Shown here: piece after piece, positions 1-9,024 of the stretch
Layout of the letters: every line of letters starts with the position of its first letter
How positions within the stretch are numbered: the stretch's first letter is position 1
Assembly: GCA_050433985.1 (NCBI GenBank)
Contig: JBNPWE010000002.1
Span: 186,001 to 250,000, forward strand
Origin: JACIYW01 sp014359745
Lineage (GTDB): Bacteria > Pseudomonadota > Alphaproteobacteria > Rhodobacterales > Rhodobacteraceae
DNA length: 64,000 nucleotides
Direction: 5' to 3'
Made by a program: the position numbers and the translations under genes
The notes under the pieces: generated by a model
The model's database searches: none
What the model was told of the DNA's origin: nothing
What the model saw: only the letters and a program-made list of their open reading frames with translations

Positions 1-565
1 ATTTCGCCGCGAACATCTCGGCGGCCAGCGTCGGAATGTCGACGCCCAGATCGGCGGCCAGCGCCTCGGCCACCGCGCGGTCATGCGCCGTGGTGGTGGG
101 GCTGCGGAATTCCAGCGTGTCCGACAGGATGCACGACAGCATCGCGCCGCGAATGCCTTCAGGCATCTTCGCCGCATCCTCACCCATCAGATCGTGCAGG
201 ATCGTGGCGGTGCAGGCCAGCGGCCGGATGGTGATGTCGATCGGCCCCTTGGTTTCCAGCCCGCCGACCAGTTTGTGATGGTCGATGATGCCGCGAATAT
301 CGGCGGCATTGATCCCTGCGGGCAGTTCGGCGGGGTTGTTGGTGTCAACGATCACCACCGGGGTTCCGGCGGCCACGTCGCTGATGATTTCCGGCTGCGC
401 CAGTTTCCAGCGGTCCAGCATGAACAGCGCCTCGGTGTTGGGGGTGCCCAGCAATTTGGCTTGGGCGGGGATGCCCTTTACCTCGCTCAGATACCAGGCC
501 CAGATCAGGGGCGATCCGGTGGAATCGGTGTCGGGGGATTTGTGGCCGAAAACCTGAACTGTCAT
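1..565 (-). CDS. ppaC: Manganese-dependent inorganic pyrophosphatase (C-terminus beyond window)
   Basis: Family II (DHH) inorganic pyrophosphatase, which hydrolyses pyrophosphate to two phosphates in the cytoplasm using Mn2+. The N-terminus starts MTVQVFGHKSPDTDS, containing the metal-binding GHKxPDTD signature; about residues 70-95 give VDTNN and later DHHK, the DHH motif. The start is ATG at 565-563. About 188 residues are visible of a usual length near 306, so the C-terminal DHHA2 domain lies left of the window. It is divergent from groESL. Nothing odd is seen in the part present. Confidence 0.93.
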   Translation of the reverse strand, partial: MTVQVFGHKSPDTDSTGSPLIWAWYLSEVKGIPAQAKLLGTPNTEALFMLDRWKLAQPEIISDVAAGTPVVIVDTNNPAELPAGINAADIRGIIDHHKLVGGLETKGPIDITIRPLACTATILHDLMGEDAAKMPEGIRGAMLSCILSDTLEFRSPTTTAHDRAVAEALAADLGVDIPTLAAEMFAAK

Positions 566-716
566 GGTATATCCGTCATTGCTGTTTGTGTATTGATGGG
601 GCGCCTTATACTTGGCGGTTGCGGCATTGTCACCTGCCCCGCGCGGGGCGATCGGCCGCAGAGCCGCGCCCCCGGTTGGCACCGCATTTGCGCCGCTGAT
701 TTAACGCCTCTCCCGC

Positions 717-745
717 TTGACAGGCATACGGCAACTCCCTATTTA
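717..745 (+). promoter_or_regulatory. Housekeeping-type promoter of groESL
   Basis: TTGACA at 717-722 and TATTTA at 740-745 are separated by exactly 17 bases, a near-consensus sigma-70-type promoter. The CIRCE operator begins 7 bases past the -10, across the expected transcription start. Inferred from sequence only. Confidence 0.75.
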
Positions 746-752
746 GCGGTTA

Positions 753-779
753 TTAGCACTCACCTGAACAGAGTGCTAA
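753..779 (+). promoter_or_regulatory. CIRCE operator (HrcA binding site)
   Basis: Arms TTAGCACTC (753-761) and GAGTGCTAA (771-779) with a 9-base spacer match the CIRCE inverted repeat exactly. CIRCE is bound by the repressor HrcA, which senses free GroEL, so groESL here should be heat-inducible by derepression. It sits just downstream of the -10 and 36 bases before groES. hrcA itself is not in the window. Confidence 0.96.
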
Positions 780-815
780 TTCCCATTAACCTGGAACCCA
801 AGGGAGTGTTCTCAG

Positions 816-1103
816 ATGGCATTCAAACCGTTGCACGACCGCGTGTTGGTCCGCCGCATCGAAGGCGACGAAAAGACCAAGGGCGGTCTGATCATCCCCG
901 ACACCGCCAAGGAAAAACCCGCCGAAGGCGAAATCATCGCCGTTGGCGAAGGCGCGCGCAAGGATAGCGGCGAATTGATCGCCCCTTCGGTCAAGACCGG
1001 CGACCGCGTTCTGTTCGGCAAATGGTCGGGCACCGAAGTTACGCTTGATGGCGAAGAACTGCTGATCATGAAAGAAAGCGACATCCTTGGCCTGATCGGC
1101 TGA
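816..1103 (+). CDS. groES: Co-chaperonin GroES
   Basis: Ten-kDa co-chaperonin forming the heptameric lid of the GroEL folding chamber in the cytosol. It is 95 residues, the usual length. The mobile loop that contacts GroEL is visible around residues 20-35 (KTKGGLIIPDTAK), and the C-terminus ends ILGLIG. The start ATG follows AAGGGAG at 800-806. It is the first gene of the bicistronic groESL operon, 48 bases ahead of groEL, under the promoter and CIRCE site upstream. Confidence 0.98.
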   Translation: MAFKPLHDRVLVRRIEGDEKTKGGLIIPDTAKEKPAEGEIIAVGEGARKDSGELIAPSVKTGDRVLFGKWSGTEVTLDGEELLIMKESDILGLIG

Positions 1104-1151
1104 TCTTCGTCTTTCCAACCCATCCCATTCAGACAACCAGGAGCAAGCAAA

Positions 1152-2795
<1,644 letters not shown>

Positions 2796-2823
2796 GCTGC
2801 CCCCTTCAGGGAATATCGAATGC

Positions 2824-2848
2824 AAAGGGCGCCCATTGGGCGCCCTTT
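2824..2848 (+). terminator. groESL terminator hairpin
   Basis: Perfect 11-bp stem, AAAGGGCGCCC (2824-2834) with GGGCGCCCTTT (2838-2848), loop ATT. It begins 29 bases past the groEL stop codon. The following bases are only moderately T-rich. Confidence 0.8.
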
Positions 2849-3126
2849 GTCGTTTGCTTTGCCTTTATAGTCGCCGATTGCACCGAACTTGCGGCCCGAA
2901 ATGTCACGGGGCCACGCCATGACGATGCGACGTTGGCAAACTGTCGTTCCCGGCCGGATAGGCCCGCCGATCCTTGGCCGCCCCGAACCTGCCTCGGGGG
3001 ACCGCGATCCGCGTGGTCACAAGTGGCGTTCAACCGCCAACACGGGCAGATTTCATGCGATTCATCTTGAATCCCCGGCATATATGGCACTGAATGATGG
3101 CTGGATCTGAAGCGAAAGGATGGCCT
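2849..3126. other. Intergenic stretch without a supported gene
   Basis: Between the groEL terminator and the PAP2 gene. Short open frames here (for example 2889-3110) have no ribosome-binding site and resemble no protein I know. The last 20 bases hold the GCGAAAGGA ribosome-binding site for the next gene; an AT-rich CATATATGG near 3078-3086 could be part of its promoter. Confidence 0.5.
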
Positions 3127-3684
3127 ATGACCCTGAAAACCCACGCGCGGGCGACAGTTGTTTTCGCCGCGTTGATTACGTCTTTTCAGGGGGCTCCGGC
3201 CCATGCCTTCAGCAAGAACCAATGGGCCGATGCAAGTGATGTCGGCCGCATCGTGCTGGTCGCGGCGGCTTTGGGGTATCCGACCGTGCAGGCGGATTGG
3301 AAAGGGGCGCTTCAGGCCGCGGCGAGCATCGGCGTGACCGCCGGGATCACGGCCGGTCTGAAAGAGGCGTTTCCCGAACAGCGCCCCGACAACAGCGGCA
3401 ATGACAGCTTTCCCTCGGGCCACACCGCCATGTCATTCGCGGCTGCGGCAACGCTGGAAAAGCGCTATGGCTGGCAGGCCGGGTTTCCGGCGTTCGTGGT
3501 GGCGGGCGCTGTCGGTGTGGCGCGGCACGAAGCCGACAAACATCACTGGTATGACGTGCTGGCGGGCGCCGCCATCGGCACCGGCACCGGCCTGCTTCTG
3601 ACAAACCGGCACGACAACCAGGTGCGTCTGGTGCCCTGGGCCGACAGCGACGGCGGCGGTTTCCTGCTTGGGATGCAGTTCTGA
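3127..3684 (+). CDS. Exported PAP2-superfamily phosphatase
   Basis: Acid phosphatase/phosphatidic-acid-phosphatase type 2 family, acting on phosphoester or lipid-phosphate substrates, probably periplasmic. With the start at 3127 (GCGAAAGGA six bases upstream) it is 185 residues and begins with a signal peptide ending near PAHA-27. All three PAP2 motifs are present: K79-x6-RP (residues 86-87), PSGH at 96-99 and R133-x5-H139-x3-D143, the two histidines being catalytic. An upstream in-frame ATG at 3094 would spoil the signal peptide. Monocistronic, convergent with icd. The substrate cannot be told from sequence. Confidence 0.9.
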   Translation: MTLKTHARATVVFAALITSFQGAPAHAFSKNQWADASDVGRIVLVAAALGYPTVQADWKGALQAAASIGVTAGITAGLKEAFPEQRPDNSGNDSFPSGHTAMSFAAAATLEKRYGWQAGFPAFVVAGAVGVARHEADKHHWYDVLAGAAIGTGTGLLLTNRHDNQVRLVPWADSDGGGFLLGMQF

Positions 3685-3721
3685 GCGGTCCCAACCCCGG
3701 CGCCAACCCCGGCCCGCGTGA

Positions 3722-4936
3722 TCAGAGGGTCAGCGCCTTGTTCAGGGCCTGATCCACCTTTTCCAGATAACCTTCGGTCGTCAGCCATTTCTGATCGGGG
3801 CCGACCAGCAACGCCAGATCCTTGGTCATGTGACCGGCCTCTACCGTGCCGACCGTCACCTGTTCCAGTGTCTCGGCAAAGGTTTTCAGGGCGGCGTTGT
3901 CGTCAAGCTTGGCTCGGTGCAAAAGCGCGCCCGTCCAGGCAAAGATCGACGCGATGGAGTTGGTCGATGTTGCCTCTCCCCGCTGGTGCTGGCGATAGTG
4001 GCGGGTGACGGTGCCATGCGCCGCCTCGGCCTCGACCGTCTTTCCGTCGGGGGTCATCAGCACCGATGTCATCAACCCTAGGCTGCCGAACCCCTGCGCG
4101 ACGGTATCGGATTGCACATCGCCGTCATAGTTCTTGCACGCCCAGACATAGCCGCCCGACCATTTCAGCGCCGATGCCACCATGTCGTCGATCAGCCGGT
4201 GTTCATAGGTGATGCCGACCGCCTTGAACCTGTCGGCGAATTCTTCGTCAAACACCTTCTGGAACAGATCCTTGAAGCGGCCGTCATAGGCCTTGAGGAT
4301 GGTGTTCTTGGTTGAAAGATAGACCGGCCAGCCCAGGTCGAGCCCATAGTTCAGGCTGGCGCGGGCGAAATCGATGATGCTTTCGTCAAGGTTGTACATC
4401 GCCATCGCCACCCCGGCGCCGGGGGCGTCGAACACCTCGCGTTCGATGACCTTGCCGTCGTCGCCGACGAATTTGAGGGTCAGCTTGCCGGGGCCGGGAA
4501 AGCGGAAATCGGTGGCGCGGTACTGATCGCCGTAAGCGTGGCGGCCCACCACGATCGGCTTGGTCCAGCCCGGCACAAGGCGCGGCACGTTCCGGCAGAT
4601 GATCGGCTTGCGAAAGATCACGCCGCCCAGGATGTTGCGGATGGTGCCGTTGGGGCTGCGCCACATCTGCTTGAGGCCGAATTCCTCGACCCGCGCCTCG
4701 TCGGGGGTGATGGTGGCGCATTTCACGCCCACGCCGTATTTTTTGATCGCATTGGCCGCGTCGATGGTGATCTGGTCGTCGGTGCGGTCGCGTTCCTCGA
4801 TCCGCAGATCGTAATATTTCAGATCGATGTCCAGATAGGGCAGGATCAGCTTTGTCTTGATGATGTCCCAGATGATCCGGGTCATCTCATCGCCATCGAG
4901 TTCGACGACGGGATTGGTTACTTTGATCTTCGGCAT
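3722..4936 (-). CDS. icd: NADP-dependent isocitrate dehydrogenase
   Basis: Oxidatively decarboxylates isocitrate to 2-oxoglutarate in the TCA cycle, producing NADPH. The 404-residue protein is of the eukaryote-like subfamily II dimer type usual in alphaproteobacteria rather than the E. coli type: it starts MPKIKVTNPVVELDGDEMTR and has the isocitrate-binding S94-NGTIR segment and a GRHAYGDQYR motif near 131. Transcribed alone on the minus strand; it converges on the PAP2 gene with only 37 bases between the stop codons. Confidence 0.97.
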   Translation of the reverse strand: MPKIKVTNPVVELDGDEMTRIIWDIIKTKLILPYLDIDLKYYDLRIEERDRTDDQITIDAANAIKKYGVGVKCATITPDEARVEEFGLKQMWRSPNGTIRNILGGVIFRKPIICRNVPRLVPGWTKPIVVGRHAYGDQYRATDFRFPGPGKLTLKFVGDDGKVIEREVFDAPGAGVAMAMYNLDESIIDFARASLNYGLDLGWPVYLSTKNTILKAYDGRFKDLFQKVFDEEFADRFKAVGITYEHRLIDDMVASALKWSGGYVWACKNYDGDVQSDTVAQGFGSLGLMTSVLMTPDGKTVEAEAAHGTVTRHYRQHQRGEATSTNSIASIFAWTGALLHRAKLDDNAALKTFAETLEQVTVGTVEAGHMTKDLALLVGPDQKWLTTEGYLEKVDQALNKALTL

Positions 4937-5011
4937 GGGGGTAGGGCCTTTGCGCGTGGGGTTCTGCCCGGCCTTAGCGCAGAAACGGCGGAAAAGATAG
5001 ACGGCATGCTA

Positions 5012-5022
5012 TTGTATACCAA
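5012..5022. promoter_or_regulatory. Possible GntR-type operator or -10 region upstream of icd
   Basis: TTGTATACCAA is a near-palindrome around GTATAC, about 76 bases upstream of icd. On the minus strand the same bases read as TATACAAT, which could instead be the -10 hexamer of the icd promoter. No clear -35 was found. Weak. Confidence 0.3.
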
Positions 5023-5107
5023 AAGCGTGATCGCGCCACCAGCGCCCCGACCATAAAGCCGCAGCCCTTTCAACCATCGACCACAACACTTTGTCGCCGG
5101 GCAAGGA

Positions 5108-5761
5108 TCAGCGCGTGCCCTCGGTCAGCCGCCGTTTGACATAGCTGGAAACGGTGTCGATCAACGTGTCCATGTGCGGTTCTTCAAAGAAATGGCCCGC
5201 CTCCGGCACCTCGACATGGGTGACGGTGATGCCCTTTTGTTCGTGCAGCTTGTTCACCAGGTTTTGCGTGTCGCGCGGCGGCGCGACCCGGTCAGCGGTG
5301 CCGTTGATCACCAGGCCCGACGCAGGGCAGGGCGCCAGAAACGAGAAATCATAAAGGTTGGCCGGCGGCGCGACCGACACGAAGCCGGTGATCTCGGGGC
5401 GGCGCATCAAAAGCTGCATACCGATCCAGGCCCCGAAACTGAACCCCGCCACCCAGCAATGCTTGGTGTTCTGATTCATGGTTTGCAGGTAATCCAGCGC
5501 CGATGCCGCGTCCGACAATTCGCCGATGCCCTGATCGTATTCGCCCTGGCTGCGCCCGACACCACGAAAGTTGAAGCGCAGAACCGTGAAGCCGGTGTTA
5601 TAAAACGCGTAGTGCAGGTTATAGACAACCCGGTTGTTCATCGTGCCGCCAAACTGCGGATGCGGATGCAGGATGATCGCGATGGGGGCGTCTTTTTGCT
5701 TTTGGGGATGATAGCGGCCTTCTAACCGGCCCTCGGGTCCGGGAAAGATCACTTCGGGCAT
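5108..5761 (-). CDS. Alpha/beta hydrolase (dienelactone-hydrolase-like)
   Basis: Cytosolic serine hydrolase of the small alpha/beta family often annotated as 'alpha/beta hydrolase' next to fatty-acid or iron-sulfur genes. Length 217. The nucleophile elbow GFSFG places Ser108; Asp157 (NGTADRV) and His189 (EAGHFF) complete a likely triad; the oxyanion segment HPHPQFGGTMNN is near residues 32-43. Divergent from iscR, sharing the 178-base regulatory region. Its substrate is unknown. Confidence 0.85.
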   Translation of the reverse strand: MPEVIFPGPEGRLEGRYHPQKQKDAPIAIILHPHPQFGGTMNNRVVYNLHYAFYNTGFTVLRFNFRGVGRSQGEYDQGIGELSDAASALDYLQTMNQNTKHCWVAGFSFGAWIGMQLLMRRPEITGFVSVAPPANLYDFSFLAPCPASGLVINGTADRVAPPRDTQNLVNKLHEQKGITVTHVEVPEAGHFFEEPHMDTLIDTVSSYVKRRLTEGTR

Positions 5762-5799
5762 GGGGCAACTGTCCTTCGTCGGCTGATTTCCGGTTATTC

Positions 5800-5828
5800 T
5801 TGACAGATTTGCTAAGACAACCTAGAAG
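5800..5828 (+). promoter_or_regulatory. Promoter of the isc-suf operon
   Basis: TTGACA (5800-5805), 17-base spacer, TAGAAG (5823-5828). The predicted start near 5835 leaves about 100 bases of leader before iscR. The -10 lies inside the ICE-like palindrome, so a bound repressor would block RNA polymerase. Confidence 0.6.
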
Positions 5829-5837
5829 CATTCTAAA
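5821..5837. promoter_or_regulatory. ICE-like palindrome (candidate Irr site)
   Basis: CCTAGAAGCATTCTAAA fits the iron control element TTTAGAA-N3-TTCTAAA at 12 of 14 defined positions (consensus from memory). Irr, a Fur-family haem-responsive regulator, uses this element in alphaproteobacteria and is known to repress iron-sulfur assembly genes. It overlaps the -10 of the isc-suf promoter. Confidence 0.6.
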
Positions 5838-5863
5838 GTTCGGTTTCGGCCGAACAATTGTTC
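5838..5863. promoter_or_regulatory. Overlapping inverted repeats in the iscR leader
   Basis: GTTCGG (5838-5843) pairs with CCGAAC (5850-5855), and GAACAATTGTTC (5852-5863) is a perfect 12-bp palindrome. They follow directly after the ICE-like site. They may be a second regulator site (IscR is a candidate) or leader RNA structure; the sequence does not decide. Confidence 0.4.
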
Positions 5864-5938
5864 AGGGAAGTAAGGTTCCTTAGAGCCAACGTCAATGACT
5901 TTGCCAGCCCAAGGGGGCGGTTTACCGGGGATGACGCG

Positions 5939-6397
5939 ATGAAACTTTCAACCAAGGGGCGGTATGCGATGATCGCACTGGCCGATCTGGCGCTGGCCGA
6001 TCGGGGGGCCTTGGTGCCGCTGGCGGATATCTCGCGCAGGCAGGACATCTCGTTGGCCTATCTGGAACAGTTGTTTGTCAAGCTGCGCCGCGCGGGGCTT
6101 GTCGAATCGACGCGCGGGCCGGGTGGCGGCTATCGCCTGGCGCGCGCACCCGACAGCATTCGCGTGCTGGAAATCATGGAAGCGGTGGATGAAACCACCA
6201 GCGCGCTGCACACCGGCGCCGGGGCCACGGGGGCGGTATCGGGCAGTCGGGCCCAGTCGCTGACCAACCGGCTGTGGGAAAGCATGTCAGCCAATGTCTA
6301 TGTGTTCCTGCACCAGACGCGGCTTTCGGATGTTGTGGGCAACGATCTGATCCCGTGCCGCGCCGTGCCCAGCCTGCTGGAGATCGTGGACGAATGA
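5939..6397 (+). CDS. iscR: Rrf2-family iron-sulfur regulator IscR (single-cysteine type)
   Basis: Transcription factor controlling its own isc-suf operon. Start ATG at 5939 gives MKLSTKGRYAMIAL, the family's conserved N-terminus; total 152 residues with the winged-helix HTH in the first 70. The three closely spaced cysteines that hold the cluster in classical IscR (about residues 92-104) are absent: that stretch reads TGAGATGAVSG. The only cysteine is Cys140. A one-cysteine IscR that still binds a cluster has been described in Rhodobacter sphaeroides, so this is expected for the group rather than a loss. It overlaps the next gene by 4 bases (ATGA). Confidence 0.92.
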   Translation: MKLSTKGRYAMIALADLALADRGALVPLADISRRQDISLAYLEQLFVKLRRAGLVESTRGPGGGYRLARAPDSIRVLEIMEAVDETTSALHTGAGATGAVSGSRAQSLTNRLWESMSANVYVFLHQTRLSDVVGNDLIPCRAVPSLLEIVDE

Positions 6398-7440
6398 CAC
6401 GCCCGCGCGCCTATCTTGACTGGAACGCATCCGCCCCGCTGCGCGACGAGGCGCGCGCGGCCATGATCGCGGCGATGGGGGCGGCGAACCCGTCATCGGT
6501 GCACGCCGAGGGGCGCGCGGCCCGCGCGATCGTGGAACGGGCCCGCGCGCAGGTGGCGGCGGCGCTGGGGGCAGGGGCGGCGGATATCGTGTTCACATCC
6601 AGCGCGACAGAGGCGGCGGCGCTGGCGCTTGGGGGCCGCGATCTTTGCGCGGCGGAAATCGAACATGACGCGGTGCTGGCCTGGACGCGCGCCGATCTTG
6701 GCACCGGGGCGGATGGCCGGGTGGTGCTGGCCGACCCCGCGCGCAGCACGCTGCAACTGGCCAATTCCGAAACCGGCGTGATCCAGGATCTGCCGCGCGG
6801 GCTGGCGGTTGCCGACCTGACCCAGGGCTTTGGCAAGATCGCCTTCGATTTCGATGCCTCGGGGATCGATATGGGGCTGGTTTCGGCCCACAAGATCGGC
6901 GGCCCCAAGGGCGTTGGCGCGCTGGTCCTGCGCCGTGGGCTAGACCTTGCCGCGCAAATTCGCGGCGGCGGCCAGGAAATGGGCCGCCGTTCGGGCACCG
7001 AAAACGTGGCGGGCATCGCGGGATTTGGGGCCGCGGCGGCGGCGGCGGCGGCCGATCTGGCGGCGGGTGTGTGGGAAAAAGTTGCGCAAATTAGAAATAT
7101 TCTAGATACAGCTATAGCGTCCGGCACAAAAGAGACTATTTTTGTAGGGAAAGAATCGCCACGCCTGCCCAACACCAGCTACCTGCTGACGCCGGGCTGG
7201 AAGGGCGAGACGCAGGTGATGCAGATGGATCTGGCGGGCTTTGCGGTTTCGGCCGGGTCTGCCTGTTCATCGGGCAAGGTGCGCGCCAGCCGGGTGCTGG
7301 GCGCCATGGGCTATGGACCCGATGATGCGGCCTCGGCGATCCGGGTCTCGATCGGGCCGGGGACAACGATGGAAGAGGTGGAACGCTTTGTTGCCGCCTG
7401 GCTGGCCGCTTACCGGCGCTTTCGCGCCCGCGCGGCCTGA
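6394..7440 (+). CDS. Group I cysteine desulfurase (IscS/NifS-like)
   Basis: PLP enzyme that removes sulfur from L-cysteine for cluster assembly. Start ATG overlaps iscR's stop; 348 residues, shorter than IscS (about 400). The PLP lysine is K167 in SAHKIGG and the catalytic cysteine C291 in SACSSGK, the short-loop pattern of group I. Codons 226-258 (about 7069-7167) are markedly AT-rich, with AGA, CTA, ATA and GTA codons rare elsewhere here, and contain an ICE-like palindrome. A second, group II desulfurase (sufS) lies at the end of the same operon. I leave the symbol open because iscS and nifS are both used for it. Confidence 0.9.
   Translation: MTRPRAYLDWNASAPLRDEARAAMIAAMGAANPSSVHAEGRAARAIVERARAQVAAALGAGAADIVFTSSATEAAALALGGRDLCAAEIEHDAVLAWTRADLGTGADGRVVLADPARSTLQLANSETGVIQDLPRGLAVADLTQGFGKIAFDFDASGIDMGLVSAHKIGGPKGVGALVLRRGLDLAAQIRGGGQEMGRRSGTENVAGIAGFGAAAAAAAADLAAGVWEKVAQIRNILDTAIASGTKETIFVGKESPRLPNTSYLLTPGWKGETQVMQMDLAGFAVSAGSACSSGKVRASRVLGAMGYGPDDAASAIRVSIGPGTTMEEVERFVAAWLAAYRRFRARAA
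7090..7106. promoter_or_regulatory. Intragenic ICE-like palindrome
   Basis: ATTAGAAATATTCTAGA matches TTTAGAA-N3-TTCTAAA at 12 of 14 defined positions, the same score as the promoter copy 1.27 kb upstream. It lies in the AT-rich patch of the cysteine desulfurase gene. A regulatory role is inference; the patch could also be a relic of recombination. Confidence 0.4.
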
Positions 7441-7488
7441 GTGATGGCAACGGGCGATGCCCCGAAACACGAAAGCAGGGTGAGGACG

Positions 7489-9012
7489 ATGGCAGCACTT
7501 GACAACACCGATGTGCGCGAGGGTGTGGATCGCGAGACGGTGGAAACCGTTCAGGCGATGGCCGGAACCTATAAACACGGCTGGTCCACCGATATCGAGA
7601 TGGATTATGCGCCCAAGGGCCTGTCCGAAGATATCGTGCGGCTGATTTCCGAAAAGAACAACGAACCGCAATGGATGACCGATTGGCGGCTGGCCGCCTA
7701 TCGTCGCTGGCTGGAAATGACCGAACCGACCTGGGCAATGGTCGATTATCCGGCGATCGATTATCAGGATCAATATTATTACGCCAAACCCAAAAGCATG
7801 ATGGAAAAGCCGAAATCATTGGATGAGGTGGACCCAAAGCTGCTGGCGACTTATGAAAAGCTGGGCATCCCGCTCAAGGAACAGATGATCCTTGCCGGTG
7901 TCGACGGGGCGGGCGATGCACCTGCCGAAGGGCGCAGGGTGGCGGTGGATGCGGTGTTTGACAGCGTGTCGGTCGGCACCACCTTTCAGGCCGAACTGAA
8001 AAAGGCCGGTGTCATCTTTTGCTCGATCTCTGAAGCGATCCGCGAACACCCCGAGTTGATCAGGAAATACCTTGGCTCTGTCGTGCCCGCCACCGACAAC
8101 TTTTTCGCCACGCTGAATTCGGCGGTGTTTTCCGATGGTTCCTTCGTCTACATCCCCGAAGGCGTGCGCTGCCCGATGGAACTGTCGACCTATTTCCGCA
8201 TCAACGCCGAAAACACCGGGCAATTCGAACGCACGCTGATCATCGCCGAAAAGGGCGCCTATGTGTCCTATCTGGAAGGCTGCACCGCCCCCAAGCGCGA
8301 CATCGCCCAGCTTCACGCCGCGGTGGTGGAGATCGTGATCCTCGACGATGCCGAGGTGAAATATTCCACCGTGCAGAACTGGTATCCGGGCGATGAAAAC
8401 GGCGTGGGCGGTATCTATAATTTCGTGACCAAACGCGCCGATTGCCGGGGCGCGCGCGCCAAGGTGATGTGGACGCAGGTTGAAACCGGGTCGGCGATCA
8501 CCTGGAAATACCCGTCCTGCATCCTGCGGGGTGATGACAGTCAGGGCGAATTCTATTCCATTGCCATCGCCAACAACATGCAGCAGGCCGATACCGGCAC
8601 CAAGATGGTGCATCTGGGCAAACGCACCAGATCGCGCATCGTGTCCAAGGGCATTTCTGCGGGCCGCGCGCAGAACACCTATCGCGGCCTGGTGTCGATG
8701 CATCCCAAGGCCACCAATTCACGCAACTACACCCAATGCGACAGCCTGCTGATCGGCGACAAATGCGGGGCGCACACCGTGCCCTATATCGAGGTAAAGA
8801 ACAATTCCTCGCGCGTCGAACACGAGGCGACCACCTCCAAGGTGGATGACGATCAGCTGTTCTACTGCCGCTCGCGCGGCATGGACGAGGAAGAGGCGGT
8901 GGCGCTGGTCGTCAACGGCTTTTGCCGCGACGTGTTGCAGGCCCTGCCGATGGAGTTTGCCATGGAAGCGCAAGCGCTGGTGGCGATATCCTTGGAAGGC
9001 AGCGTGGGGTAG
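7489..9012 (+). CDS. sufB: Fe-S cluster scaffold subunit SufB
   Basis: Core subunit of the SufBC2D scaffold that builds 4Fe-4S clusters in the cytosol. With ATG 7489, which follows AGGGTGAGGAC, it has 507 residues; an in-frame GTG/ATG pair at 7441/7444 would add 15-16 residues directly after the previous stop. It contains the SufB beta-helix core and a C-terminal helical domain ending in ISLEGSVG; conserved ENTGQFERTLI and YLEGCTAPK segments are seen. Second functional block of the suf operon, with sufC and sufD downstream. Confidence 0.96.
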   Translation: MAALDNTDVREGVDRETVETVQAMAGTYKHGWSTDIEMDYAPKGLSEDIVRLISEKNNEPQWMTDWRLAAYRRWLEMTEPTWAMVDYPAIDYQDQYYYAKPKSMMEKPKSLDEVDPKLLATYEKLGIPLKEQMILAGVDGAGDAPAEGRRVAVDAVFDSVSVGTTFQAELKKAGVIFCSISEAIREHPELIRKYLGSVVPATDNFFATLNSAVFSDGSFVYIPEGVRCPMELSTYFRINAENTGQFERTLIIAEKGAYVSYLEGCTAPKRDIAQLHAAVVEIVILDDAEVKYSTVQNWYPGDENGVGGIYNFVTKRADCRGARAKVMWTQVETGSAITWKYPSCILRGDDSQGEFYSIAIANNMQQADTGTKMVHLGKRTRSRIVSKGISAGRAQNTYRGLVSMHPKATNSRNYTQCDSLLIGDKCGAHTVPYIEVKNNSSRVEHEATTSKVDDDQLFYCRSRGMDEEEAVALVVNGFCRDVLQALPMEFAMEAQALVAISLEGSVG

Positions 9013-9024
9013 GACAGCGGGGCG

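Noticed and set aside
83..967. A 294-codon plus-strand open frame from ppaC into groES
   Set aside because: It runs antisense to ppaC, through the promoter and CIRCE element, and out of frame into groES.
2889..3110. A 73-codon frame in the groEL-PAP2 gap
   Set aside because: No ribosome-binding site, no recognisable protein, and it overlaps the leader of the PAP2 gene.
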